From: Pseudonocardia sulfidoxydans NBRC 16205
GTDB taxonomy: Bacteria > Actinomycetota > Actinomycetes > Mycobacteriales > Pseudonocardiaceae
DNA: 64,000 nt
NCBI RefSeq assembly: GCF_007989085.1
Contig: NZ_BJVJ01000011.1
Coordinates: 1-64,000 of the forward strand
Reading direction: 5' to 3'
The position numbers were made by a program, and so were the translations under genes. This document shows positions 51,995-64,000 of this stretch, piece by piece (positions within the stretch are counted from its first letter, which is position 1; the number at the start of each line of letters is the position of its first letter). The notes below the pieces were generated by a model. The model worked only from the letters and a program-made list of their open reading frames with translations, made no database searches and was not told the origin of the DNA.

Positions 51995-52745
51995 GGACGC
52001 AGTCGCCGCAGGTCCCACCGCCGGGTGCCTTGTAGTAGAGGCAGCAGGACCGTCGCCGGAAGGTCCAGCCCGTGTCGGGGCGGACGGGCGCGAGCCGCTC
52101 CCCCGCGGCGGCGAGGGCGGGGTGGTCGAGTACCGCCGCGGCGATGTCCGCGGCCCGCTGCGCGGCGTGCGGGCGACCGGTCGCGACCAGCCGTTTCCCC
52201 GCGGCGACCGACGAGGCGGCGTTTCCCCACAGGGTGCGCGGTGAGACGCGGACGTGGGCGCAGACGGCGTCGACGAGCGGGGCGAGGTGCTCGTCGACGA
52301 GGAACCCGGCGAGCCGGGCCCCCAGGGTGGCGACGTCCGGGCCGGGGCCCGCGAACACCCCCGGGTCGTCGACCCACAGCGGCCACGGCCCGGTGGCGGA
52401 GACGCGCCAGTGCACGTCGGCGGCGGTCAGGGCGGGAACGACGTCGTGCAGGATCGCGACGGCCAGCGGTGCGGACAGGACCCGGGCAGCCATCCCCTGC
52501 ATGGTGATCGAGGCGGCGATGCGGTCGTCGACGGGCCCGGCGTCGCCGCCGAGGACGCGTCCGACGTGCGCGATCCGCGCACCCATCGGTGCGGGGTCGG
52601 TCCAGAGCTCGGCCAGCGGGCGCCAGGTGGGGTCGACCGCCTCCGCCGGGTTGGTGTCGACGAGGAAGAAGTCGTTGAACCCCGCGACGTCGGCGAGTGC
52701 CGCCCGGACGTCGACGCGCTCTCCCATGGCGACAGTGTCACGCAC
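51981..52745 (-). CDS. FhuF-like 2Fe-2S ferric-siderophore reductase family protein
   Basis: 254-aa protein with the C-terminal cysteine signature of FhuF-type reductases: SCCLYYKAPGGGTCGDCVL (C-C-x10-C-x2-C), which ligates a 2Fe-2S cluster. The upstream domain contains LWGNAASSVAAGKRL. Such proteins reduce ferric siderophores in the cytoplasm to release iron. No siderophore genes are near. GTG at 52745, with an alternative ATG six codons on. It is convergent with the Asp23 gene and overlaps it by 14 bp. Confidence 0.85.
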   Translation of the reverse strand: MRDTVAMGERVDVRAALADVAGFNDFFLVDTNPAEAVDPTWRPLAELWTDPAPMGARIAHVGRVLGGDAGPVDDRIAASITMQGMAARVLSAPLAVAILHDVVPALTAADVHWRVSATGPWPLWVDDPGVFAGPGPDVATLGARLAGFLVDEHLAPLVDAVCAHVRVSPRTLWGNAASSVAAGKRLVATGRPHAAQRAADIAAAVLDHPALAAAGERLAPVRPDTGWTFRRRSCCLYYKAPGGGTCGDCVLTAR

Positions 52746-53226
52746 GGCCGTGGGCCCCGGGGCGGGCGGCCCACCCGGCGTGTTCGCGGACCGTCACCAC
52801 CACTGGGCCGAACGAGTGACGATCTTGTTCTCGGCACGGTGTTCCGCAGGTCGCGACTGGGTTCCGCGCGGGCGGGCAGGCCTCGGAACAGGGCGGTTCT
52901 CGCAGGTCGGGCCGGGAGTCATCCTGCTCACTCACCGCGTGAGTAGCGGAATCCGGGGGCCGCGTGCGACGCTTTGCGCGGATGACCGCACCCGGAGTTG
53001 TGCGCGGTCGCGTTCGTGGTGCGCAGACGACCCCGGTTCGTGAGAGGTCGTCCTGCCGCCGCGCGTCCGTGTAACGACGGGTTTGGCATTCGAGTTCCCG
53101 ATTGGTGCACCTGAACGGACGAGCACCCGCGTCCAGGCGGGCGTGTCGGATACTCTGTTCGGAACCATTAGGTCCACGTCGTCCCGATGCGAACGTCGGG
53201 GTGCACCGAGACGACAGGAGGAGCTG
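52746..53226. other. Divergent intergenic region upstream of gltB
   Basis: 481 bp between the FhuF-like and gltB genes. Open frames here are not protein-like. A short dyad CTCAC...GTGAG lies near 52929-52945. A possible -10 (TACTCT, 53151-53156) lacks a good -35. A nitrogen-regulator (GlnR-type) site was looked for and not found with confidence. The gltB leader begins here. Confidence 0.5.
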
Positions 53227-57787
<4,561 letters not shown>

Positions 57788-57795
<8 letters not shown>

Positions 57796-59242
57796 CCCGA
57801 AGGGATTCCTCACCACCGAGCGGGAGACCCCGAAGCGCCGTCCCGTCGACCTGCGCCTGATGGACTGGCGCGAGGTCTACGAGGACTTCCCGCGCGAGAA
57901 CCTGGAGAAGCAGGCCGGGCGCTGCATGAACTGCGGTATCCCGTTCTGCCACCAGGGCTGCCCGCTGGGCAACCTCATCCCCGAGTGGAACGACCAGGTC
58001 TGGCGCCACGACTGGCGCGAGGCCATCGAGCGGCTGCACGCCACCAACAACTTCCCGGAGTTCACCGGGACGCTGTGCCCCGCCCCGTGCGAGGCGGCGT
58101 GCGTGCTGGGGATCAACCAGAACCCCGTCACCATCAAGCAGGTCGAGATCGAGATCATCGACCGCGCCTGGGACGAAGGGTGGGTCACCCCGCAGCCGCC
58201 GCAGGTGCGGACCGGTAAGAAGGTCGCGGTCGTCGGCTCCGGGCCCGCGGGCCTGGCCGCCGCGCAGCAGCTCACCCGGGTCGGGCACGAGGTCGTCGTG
58301 TTCGAGCGGGCGGACCGCATCGGCGGCCTGCTGCGCTACGGCATCCCCGAGTTCAAGATGGAGAAGGCGCGGCTCGACCGCCGCCTCCAGCAGATGAAGG
58401 ACGAGGGCACCCTGTTCAGGGCGTCGGTCGACGTCGGCACCGACATCACCGCGTCGCAGCTGCGGGCCGAGTTCGACGCGGTCGTCCTCGCGGGCGGGGC
58501 GACGGCGTGGCGCGACATCCCCGTCGAGGGGCGTGAGCTCGCGGGCATCTACCAGGCGATGGAGTTCCTGCCGTGGGCCAACCACGTGCAGCAGGGCGAC
58601 ATCGACGCACCGCCGGTCTCGGCGGAGGGCAAGCACGTCGTGATCATCGGCGGCGGTGACACGGGTGCCGACTGCCTCGGCACCTCGCACCGCCAGGGCG
58701 CCGCCTCGGTGACGCAGCTGGAGATCATGCCGACGCCGCCGGAGCACCGCACCGCGGGCATGCCGTGGCCGACCTACCCGATGGTCTACCGCGTCTCCTC
58801 GGCCCACGAGGAGGGCGGCGAGCGCCTGTTCGCGGTCAACACGACCGAGTTCGTCGGCGACTCCGACGGCCACGTCCGCGCGCTGCGCCTCGTCGAGGTC
58901 AGCCGCGACGAGTCGGGCCGCTTCGTGCCCGTCGACGGCACCGAGCGCGAGCTTCGGGCCGACCTCGTGCTGCTGGCGATGGGCTTCGTCGGCCCGGAGA
59001 AGGGCAAGCTCGTCACCGACCTGGGCGTGGAGCTCGACGAGCGCGGCAACGTCGCGCGCGACGACGCGTACATGACCAGCGTCGACGGCGTGTTCTCCGC
59101 GGGCGACATGGGCCGCGGCCAGTCGCTGATCGTGTGGGCGATCGCGGAGGGCCGCTCGGCCGCCGCGGGCGTCGACCGGTTCCTGACCGGCCGGGACGTC
59201 CTCCCCCGCCCGATCAACCCGACGGACCGTCAGATCGCCTGA
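57788..59242 (+). CDS. gltD: Glutamate synthase small subunit
   Basis: 484-aa FAD- and 4Fe-4S-containing subunit that supplies NADPH electrons to GltB. The N-terminal cysteines ([19 protein letters not shown] and [10 protein letters not shown]) bind iron-sulfur clusters. The FAD motif is [17 protein letters not shown], the NADPH motif is [15 protein letters not shown], and [14 protein letters not shown] ends the FAD domain. ATG inside the end of gltB (8-nt overlap), so subunits are translationally coupled. Followed by a bidirectional hairpin. Confidence 0.96.
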
Positions 59243-59253
59243 CGCGTCGTCCG

Positions 59254-59316
59254 CGCCGAGTTCGACCTGAGACTGCTTCGATCATGGTCGGGACCAGTCG
59301 GATGTCGAACTCGGCG
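59254..59316. terminator. Bidirectional terminator-like inverted repeat
   Basis: Perfect 13-bp arms CGCCGAGTTCGAC/GTCGAACTCGGCG separated by 37 nt that can fold internally. It lies between the convergent gltD (stop 59242) and the truncated cation-efflux gene (stop 59325). It belongs to neither repeat family. Confidence 0.7.
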
Positions 59317-59324
59317 TTCAGGGA

Positions 59325-59843
59325 TCAGGGGGACACCTCGGCGAGGTCGGGGAAGCGCGCCCGCAGGTCGGCGTCGATCTCCACACAGGTGCGTTCGAGA
59401 TCGGCCGCGCCGAGCGTGTCGTCGAAGTCGAGCCTGGCGCACACCAGGATCTGGTCGGTGCCGAGCATCATCGTGAGCAGGTAGACCACGGAGTCGACCT
59501 CGCGCCGGGCGGCGAGTGCGTCGCGGATCGCGACGACGGTCCGCGGGTCGGCCTGACGGCCGACGAGCAGGCCCTTGTTGGTGCGCCCCAGGACATAGGC
59601 GACGCCGGTGAGCAGCAGGCCGATCAGCAGCGAGGCGATGCCGTCGTAGATCGCGGAGCCGGTGAGCTGGTGCAGCCCGACGCCGCCGAAGGCCAGCAGC
59701 AGCCCGATGAGCGCGGCGGAGTCCTCGAAGAACACCGTCTTGACCGTGGGATCGTCGGTGCGGCGCAACCACTCCAGCGAGGACAGGTCGTCGGCGGCGG
59801 CTTCGCGGCGCAGCTGGCGGACGGCCGCGCGGGGTTCGGCCAC
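59325..59843 (-). pseudogene. N-terminally truncated cation-diffusion-facilitator protein
   Basis: The 172-aa reading frame matches only the C-terminal half of cation-efflux (CDF/ZitB-like) transporters: a KTVFFEDSAALIGLLLAFGGVGLHQLTG helix, AIYDGIASLLIGLLLTGVAYVLG, then a cytoplasmic VVAIRDALAARREVDSVVYL and DFDDTLGAADLERTCVEIDADLRARFP domain. The first three or four transmembrane helices and the first metal-site residues are missing. The 300 bp upstream shows no hydrophobic coding in any frame, so it is not a simple frameshift. Probably a 5'-deleted remnant; a functional short form cannot be excluded. A GTG at 59843 is the first plausible start. Confidence 0.72.
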
Positions 59844-60146
59844 GTGCGCAGCGTATGACCCCTCGGGGCGGGGCGCCGCCCCTGCAACGGTTGTCCCCGG
59901 GTGGGCTGTCGGCGGTGACCGGTTCGTCCTGATCTGCCGACGGCACAAGGGATGTGGGCGCCCCGTCGAGTCGTCAGGCTGTTGTGATCATCGGCGTGTC
60001 GTGCCGGTCGCCGACGCCGGGTGCCCGCTCGACGGCCCTGGGCGAGGGACCGAAACTCCTCGCCCGCCCGCGCGTTGTCCGAGTGACCGGGACCGGTGGA
60101 ACGGGGAGCCTCCACCGGTCCCGGTTGGTCTGTCCGGGGCGTCGCA
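59844..60146. other. Intergenic region, no gene seen
   Basis: 303 bp between the truncated efflux gene and the nitroreductase gene. It contains the terminator at 60089-60122 and no other recognisable element. It may be where the 5' part of the efflux gene was lost. Confidence 0.5.
60089..60122 (-). terminator. Terminator of nitroreductase gene
   Basis: Perfect 12-bp stem GGGACCGGTGGA/TCCACCGGTCCC with a 10-nt loop, 24 bp after the stop of the minus-strand nitroreductase-family gene. Confidence 0.85.
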
Positions 60147-60599
60147 TCACGCGGGCAGGAGCCGGAAGACCGGGTAGCCGGGCGCGATGACGAGCAGGGA
60201 CGCGTCGTCGGCGGAGGCGTCCGCCCCGTCGAAGAAGACACCCACCTCGAACTTCCAGCGGCGCAGGTACTCGCGCAGGATCGCGGGCTTGGCGGCGTCG
60301 TCGAGCTCGGTGACGGCGATGGTCTCGGTGCGCCGGCCCACGCGGAGCTCGCCGCCGCCCGCGACGCGGATGTTGCGCACCCACTGGGTGACCCCGCGCG
60401 GGGCGACGAGGTAGCGCTCGCCGTCGACGGTGAGCAGGTTGACCGGTGTGGTCCGCCACTCGCCGCTGGTGCGGCCGCGGACGGCGAGGACCCTGCTGCC
60501 CCAGACGCTGACGCCGAGGCGGGTGAGTCCGGCGACGGCGCCGTTGAACAGGGCGGTGAGGCGGCCGGGGGCGATGTAGCGGGCGGCGGTGGCGGTCAC
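60147..60599 (-). CDS. DDN-family (F420-dependent) nitroreductase-like protein
   Basis: 150-aa split-barrel protein related to deazaflavin-dependent nitroreductase Ddn: VLAVRGRTSGEWRTTPVNLLTVDGERYLVAPRGVTQWVRNIRVAGGGELRVGR is the family core (LxTxGRxSG, TPV, WxxNL/I). It probably uses F420H2 to reduce quinones or similar compounds. GTG start (VTATAARYIAPGRL) with GAGGAGG 6 nt upstream. Two TetR-type operators and a promoter lie just before it; the regulator is not in this window. Ends with a strong terminator, so it is monocistronic. Confidence 0.88.
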   Translation of the reverse strand: MTATAARYIAPGRLTALFNGAVAGLTRLGVSVWGSRVLAVRGRTSGEWRTTPVNLLTVDGERYLVAPRGVTQWVRNIRVAGGGELRVGRRTETIAVTELDDAAKPAILREYLRRWKFEVGVFFDGADASADDASLLVIAPGYPVFRLLPA

Positions 60600-60617
60600 G
60601 GTGTCCTCCTCGGTTTC

Positions 60618-60684
60618 GAGAGCAGTGCTCTCTGTCGAGGACAGTGAACCTCTCCTGCGCGCCCACGTCAAGAGCAGTGCTCTC
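60618..60684 (-). promoter_or_regulatory. Promoter flanked by two TetR-type operators
   Basis: Two copies of the palindrome AGAGCAnTGCTCT lie at about 60619-60631 and 60671-60683, 52 bp apart. Between them on the minus strand are a -35 TTGACG (60666-60671) and a weak -10 TTCACT (60643-60648) with 17-nt spacing. One operator touches the -35, the other the expected transcription start. The motif is typical of TetR/AcrR regulators that sense toxic compounds. Confidence 0.75.
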
Positions 60685-60716
60685 GTTTCGGATCAACGGC
60701 CGGCAGGATCGGGGTC

Positions 60717-60756
60717 GTGAGCGGCAATAGTCGCTCCAGCGACTATTGCCGCTCAC
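60717..60756. repeat. Family 1 palindrome, copy 5
   Basis: Perfect 18-bp arms, GTGAGCGGCAATAGTCGC and complement, loop TCCA. It starts 13 bp after the stop of the small hypothetical gene (60770, minus strand) and lies upstream of the nitroreductase operator region. Confidence 0.92.
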
Positions 60757-60769
60757 AGACGTAGTCAGG

Positions 60770-61027
60770 TCAGGACTCGATGAGCTCCAGCTCGAACGCG
60801 TCGTCGCCGATCCAGACCCGCAGACCGTCGCCGTCGTCGGTGATGAAGCCGTCCTCCTCCTCACCCAGTTCCCGGATCGCCCCGAGGGCACGCTTGCTCA
60901 GCTCGATCCGGCCCCCACCGATATCCATCGGCCGGTACTCAGGGGCGAGGCGGGCGGTACGGCTCTCGGTGGAAAGCCATCGCGCGTTGTCCTCGCCGAC
61001 CTCGGCCACCCACGTCATCGTCGACAT
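60770..61027 (-). CDS. Conserved-looking small hypothetical protein
   Basis: 85-aa acidic soluble protein (MSTMTWVAEVGEDNARWLS, PMDIGGGRIELSKRALGAIRE, FITDDGDGLRVWIGDDAFELEL). No family recognised. The balanced amino-acid composition, unlike the Arg/Pro/Ala-rich noise frames of this genome, supports real coding. An ATG is used; another ATG three codons later is possible. It lies 53 bp after the DedA gene on the same strand. A family 1 palindrome follows it. Confidence 0.65.
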   Translation of the reverse strand: MSTMTWVAEVGEDNARWLSTESRTARLAPEYRPMDIGGGRIELSKRALGAIRELGEEEDGFITDDGDGLRVWIGDDAFELELIES

Positions 61028-61080
61028 GACGCAAGTATTCGCCGTCAGCCGGGCCAGGAGAAGATCCCGGCCGGGCGGTG

Positions 61081-61722
61081 TCACGCAGCGACGAAATACG
61101 CGGTTGCGGGCTCGGCGGCCACCGCCTCGCGCCGCAGCCGTCGAACCCGCAGCCGGTAGTAGATGCCGAACGCGGACGCGGTCACCGCGGCCATCCCGGC
61201 GCCGACCGCGAGACCGACGAGCGGGCTCTCGGCCACGACCGGCCCCAGCAGCAGGCCTGCCACCAGCATGTACACACCCCACGCCGACGACGACGCCAGC
61301 GAGCACGGCACGAACCGGCGTACCGGCAGCCCCACGCGGCCCGCGACCGCCGTGCTGACGAGCCGTCCGCTCGGCACGAACCGCGCCGCGACGAGCGCGA
61401 CCAGCGGCCGGGTCAGCATCGTCGCCGTCACGCACTGCGCGACCGGGCCGGCGCGGTCGACGTGGCGGGCCACCAGCCGCGTCGACGACCGGCCCAGCGC
61501 GTGCACCAGCAGGTCGCCCAGCACGCAGCCCAGCAACGCGGCGAGGACCAGCAGGGCGACGGCGCCGACGTCACCGTCGGCGAACGCCGCGGCGTACCCC
61601 GTCATCAGGATCGTCTCGCTGGGCAGCATCGGGAACGGCGCGTCGAGCGCGACGAGGACGACGAGCGCCAGCGGCAGCCATGGGCTGTGCAGAACGGCCG
61701 TGCAGATCGAGACGACGTCCAC
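61081..61722 (-). CDS. DedA-family (VTT-domain) membrane protein
   Basis: 213-aa membrane protein with four or five hydrophobic helices. The VTT/SNARE-associated pattern is visible: DAPFPMLPSETILMTGYAAA near 27-46 (P-x-E in the re-entrant loop), LLGCVLGDLLVHALGR, and the ARFVPSGRLVSTAVAGRVGLPVRRF segment with the conserved arginines. DedA proteins are tied to undecaprenyl-phosphate/lipid translocation and membrane potential. GTG start with GGGGAG upstream. Divergent from the CoA-transferase-family gene across 235 bp in which nothing else was recognised. Confidence 0.85.
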   Translation of the reverse strand: MDVVSICTAVLHSPWLPLALVVLVALDAPFPMLPSETILMTGYAAAFADGDVGAVALLVLAALLGCVLGDLLVHALGRSSTRLVARHVDRAGPVAQCVTATMLTRPLVALVAARFVPSGRLVSTAVAGRVGLPVRRFVPCSLASSSAWGVYMLVAGLLLGPVVAESPLVGLAVGAGMAAVTASAFGIYYRLRVRRLRREAVAAEPATAYFVAA

Positions 61723-61957
61723 GCTCGCACTCCCCTCTCGTGGCGGCGACCGACGTCGATACTTCGCGATCGACGCCCCCGAATCAGTGGGGGCCGCCCG
61801 CCAACCAGAGGTAGGGCCAGCCTCACCCCCGACGGCGCAGCGGGCAATCCGCCGGTCGGCGCAGCGCGGTGAGCGGCGGCACGGACGCGACCGGCCACGG
61901 CCCGGCTACCGTTCGACGGGGCGCGCCACGGCGGCGCGTCGCGAACCGGGAGGTGCG

Positions 61958-63157
61958 ATGACGGTCCGTCCGCTGGAGGGCCTGCAGGTCGTGGAGTGCG
62001 CGAGCTTCGTCGCGGGCCCCACCGCGGGGCTCGCGCTGTCGCGCCTCGGCGCCGACGTCGTGCGCATCGACCCGCTCGGCGGCGCCAACGACCACAAACG
62101 CTGGCCGGTCGCACCCAGCGGCGACAGCTACTACTGGGCGGCGCTCAACCGCGGGAAGCGCAGCGTGGCCGTCGACATGCGGTCCGACGAGGGTCGCGAG
62201 CTGGTCGTCGCGCTGATCACCGCGCCCGGCCCGGACCGGGGCGTGCTCGTCGACAACGTCGTCGGCAGGCGATGGATGTCGAACGAGGTGCTGACGCAGC
62301 GCCGCCCCGACCTGATCCACGTGCGGGTACAGGGCCACCCCGACGGGCGCCCGGCCGTCGACTACACCGTCAACGCCGAGGTCGGGCTGCCCCAGATCAC
62401 CGGGTCGGCCGAGGGCGGAGCGCCGGTCAACCACGTGCTGCCCGCGTGGGACCTCGTCACCGGCATGACCGTCGCGACGGGGGTGCTCTCCGCGCTGCGC
62501 GACCGCGACCGCCACGACCGGGGCGCCTACATCGAGATCGCGCTGGCCGACGTCGCGCTCGCCGGCGTCGCCGACATGGGCTGGCTGTCGGAGGTCGCCG
62601 CGAGCGGGCAGGACCGGCCCCGCCACGGCAACCACGTCTACGGCAGCTTCGGCGTCGACTTCCCCTGCAAGGACGGTGAGCGCGTCATGGTCGTCGCGCT
62701 CACCGAGGGCCAGTGGAAGGCGCTGTGCACGGTCACCGGGACCGGCGACGTCTTCTCCGCCCTCGAAGCGGCCCTGGGCGCCGACCTCGCCCAGGAGACC
62801 GACCGCTACCGGCTGCGGGAGACGATCGCGGCGATCCTGCGGCCCTGGTTCGCCGCGCGCAGCCTGGAGCAGGCCAGCCGCGAGCTCGACGAGGCCCGCG
62901 TCCTGTGGAGCGCCTACCGCGGCATGACCGACGTCGTGGCCGCGCACCGCAAGGGCACCTACCCCGTGCTCTCCGACGAGGTCGTCCCCGGTGCGGGCGC
63001 GGTCGTCGCCGCCCGCACGCCGTTGCGCTGGAACGGCGCCCACGGCCCCGCCGGGCCCTCACCGCTGCTGGGCCGCGAGACCGACGAGGTGCTGGCCGAG
63101 CGGCTGGGCCTGTCGTCGGCGGAGATCGGTGGTCTGCACGAGCGCGGCACCATCTGA
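61958..63157 (+). CDS. mct: 2-methylfumaryl-CoA isomerase-like CaiB/BaiF CoA-transferase
   Basis: 399-aa class III CoA-transferase that resembles Mct, the intramolecular mesaconyl-C1/C4-CoA transferase of the 3-hydroxypropionate bicycle. Shared features are LQVVECASFVAGPTAGLALSRLGADVVRIDPLGG, DSYYWAALNRGKRSVAVD, HVRVQGHPDGRPAVDYTVNAEVGLP, NHVLPAWDLVTGMTVATG and DRPRHGNHVYGSFGVDF. The ATG has GGGAGGT upstream. No other bicycle enzymes are adjacent, so it may act in mesaconate or another methyl-branched dicarboxylate route. It is clearly distinct from the CoA-transferase at 43.2 kb. Confidence 0.78.
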   Translation: MTVRPLEGLQVVECASFVAGPTAGLALSRLGADVVRIDPLGGANDHKRWPVAPSGDSYYWAALNRGKRSVAVDMRSDEGRELVVALITAPGPDRGVLVDNVVGRRWMSNEVLTQRRPDLIHVRVQGHPDGRPAVDYTVNAEVGLPQITGSAEGGAPVNHVLPAWDLVTGMTVATGVLSALRDRDRHDRGAYIEIALADVALAGVADMGWLSEVAASGQDRPRHGNHVYGSFGVDFPCKDGERVMVVALTEGQWKALCTVTGTGDVFSALEAALGADLAQETDRYRLRETIAAILRPWFAARSLEQASRELDEARVLWSAYRGMTDVVAAHRKGTYPVLSDEVVPGAGAVVAARTPLRWNGAHGPAGPSPLLGRETDEVLAERLGLSSAEIGGLHERGTI

Positions 63158-63173
63158 GGCTTAGGCTGCGCCG

Positions 63174-63713
63174 ATGCCGAAGTACGCGGTGCTGCTGCGC
63201 GGGATCAACGTCGGCGGGAACCGCAAGGTGCCCATGGCCGAGCTGCGCGAGCTGTTGACGGGCCTGGGGTTCGACGACGTGCGGACCCACCTGCAGAGCG
63301 GCAACGCCGTCGTCGGCGCGTCCCGCACGACACCGGCGAAGGTCACCGCGAAGGTGGAGAAGGCGCTCGAGTCCGAGTACGGCGTCGCCATCAGGGTCGT
63401 CGTGGTCACCAAGGCGGAGGTCGACGCGATCATCGCCGCGCACCCGTTCACCGACGTCGCCGACAACGGCTCGCGGATGATGGCGCTCTTCCTGTCCGCC
63501 GTGCCCTCCGCGGCCACGGTCGAGGAGTTCGACGCCGTCGCCCTCGACCCGGACCGGGCGCGTCTGGGCGACCGCGTGATCTACCAGTGGTGCCCCGACG
63601 GTGTCCTCAAGGCCCCCGACGTGGCGTCGTTCGTCGCCAGGAAGTGGGGCGTGACCGTCACCGGACGGAACTGGAACACCGTCACGAAGCTCGCGGAGAT
63701 GCTTGCTCCGTAG
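63174..63713 (+). CDS. DUF1697 family protein
   Basis: 179-aa protein with the DUF1697 hallmark: YAVLLRGINVGGNRKVPMAELRELLTGLGFDDVRTHLQSGNAVV at 4-47, then a KVEKALESEYGVAIRVVVVTKAEVDAIIAAHPF segment and a TGRNWNTVTKLAEML end. Function unknown; such proteins are widespread in soil bacteria. ATG 16 bp after the mct-like stop, so possibly cotranscribed. A hairpin follows. Confidence 0.9.
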   Translation: MPKYAVLLRGINVGGNRKVPMAELRELLTGLGFDDVRTHLQSGNAVVGASRTTPAKVTAKVEKALESEYGVAIRVVVVTKAEVDAIIAAHPFTDVADNGSRMMALFLSAVPSAATVEEFDAVALDPDRARLGDRVIYQWCPDGVLKAPDVASFVARKWGVTVTGRNWNTVTKLAEMLAP

Positions 63714-63721
63714 GGTGGACT

Positions 63722-63762
63722 CCCCGATGTCAGGGAGGGTGGCACCACCTCCGATATCGGGG
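63722..63762 (+). terminator. Terminator after DUF1697 gene
   Basis: CCCCGAT (63722-63728) pairs with ATCGGGG (63756-63762), and an inner GGTGG/CCACC stem closes a short loop. It begins 8 bp after the stop codon. Confidence 0.75.
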
Positions 63763-63807
63763 TCATCCCCCGCGACCCGGGCCCGTCACGTCGGCACGAT
63801 TCTCCTC

Positions 63808-64000
63808 ATGACGAACACGGCGTACTGCGAGATCCCGCGGGGCACCATGGCCCGCTCGGCCCGGATCGCCGCGCTGCCCCTGGCCTTCGGTGGCCGGGCC
63901 GTCGCCGGCTGGGGCAAACGCCTGGCCGGTGCCGACGCGGAGCAGGTCTCGGCGAGCGCGATGGAGCGCAACGCCGAGCAGCTGTTCGCCGTGCTCGGCC
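63808..64000 (+). CDS. ABC1/AarF-UbiB kinase-like protein (5' part only)
   Basis: The first 64 codons of a gene cut by the window end. The sequence (IPRGTMARSARIAALPLAFGGRAVAGWGKRLAG, then AMERNAEQLFAVLG) matches the N-terminus of actinobacterial ABC1-family atypical kinases, in the AarF/UbiB superfamily. These bind ATP and affect quinone or lipid metabolism in other organisms. The KxGQ and kinase motifs would lie beyond the edge. ATG start, with no obvious ribosome-binding site. Confidence 0.75.
   Translation, partial: MTNTAYCEIPRGTMARSARIAALPLAFGGRAVAGWGKRLAGADAEQVSASAMERNAEQLFAVLG

Noticed and set aside
53083-53226. 48-residue N-terminal extension of GltB
   Set aside because: No family similarity, and AGGAGG lies ideally before the TTG at 53227. 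The mature enzyme starts at Cys28 after that.
52746-53226. GlnR or other nitrogen-control site before gltB
   Set aside because: No sequence matching the GlnR half-site spacing was convincing. A position-weight search would be needed.

Overview
This window reads as a high-GC actinobacterial chromosome, most likely from a Pseudonocardiaceae member such as Pseudonocardia. That is inferred from the very high GC content, frequent GTG/TTG starts, many 1-, 4- and 8-nt gene overlaps, F420-dependent enzymes, a mycofactocin-type dehydrogenase, paired clpP genes and core gene order. No rRNA, tRNA, CRISPR array, IS element or prophage gene was recognised.

Layout. (1) 0.2-10.6 kb, minus strand: housekeeping block of B12/radical-SAM protein, acetyltransferase, radical-SAM partner, rne, rplU, rpmA, obgE and proB. 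(2) 10.7-33 kb: accessory region with a DapA strikingly like the E. coli enzyme, a TspO-like membrane protein and a catabolic cluster. The cluster holds a biotin-dependent acyl-CoA carboxylase, enoyl-CoA hydratase, four NTF2-like proteins, two P450s, a ferredoxin, an Old-Yellow-Enzyme-type reductase, an epimerase, a phytoene-desaturase-like flavoprotein, an F420-type LLM oxidoreductase, an acyl-CoA synthetase, a mycofactocin-coupled SDR and a TetR regulator. A three-gene ABC exporter follows. (3) 33.3-40.6 kb: ndk, DUF4233, folC and valS with a lysyl-oxidase-like lipoprotein and a papain-fold protein. (4) 40.6-44.4 kb: F420/flavin protein, an OFA-family transporter with its small subunit, and a class III CoA-transferase. 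(5) 44.6-49.1 kb: clpX, clpP2, clpP1 and tig. (6) 49.4-52 kb: envelope-stress-like module of an ECF sigma factor, a zinc-finger/Asp23 fusion, Asp23 proteins and CsbD. (7) 53.2-59.2 kb: glutamate synthase gltB-gltD. (8) 59.3-64 kb: truncated cation-efflux gene, nitroreductase with a TetR-type operator pair, DedA protein, 2-methylfumaryl-CoA isomerase-like protein, DUF1697 protein and the start of an ABC1 kinase.

How parts work together. The catabolic genes at 12.6-30 kb appear to be one regulon: four promoter regions (near 14.34, 22.14, 25.13 and 29.30 kb) share a CTACCAAnCG-type motif, and a TetR gene with its own copy sits at the end. CoA ligation, P450 hydroxylation, dehydrogenation, hydration and carboxylation suggest degradation of a cyclic or branched carbon skeleton. 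The substrate cannot be read from sequence.

The most unusual non-coding signal is two families of intergenic inverted repeats placed almost entirely at the 3' ends of genes. Family 1 is a perfect 18-bp-stem, 4-nt-loop palindrome in five copies, with covarying stem positions. Family 2 is a looser palindrome around a CGCAACCTCAC / GTGAGGTTGCG core, in ten units over four clusters.
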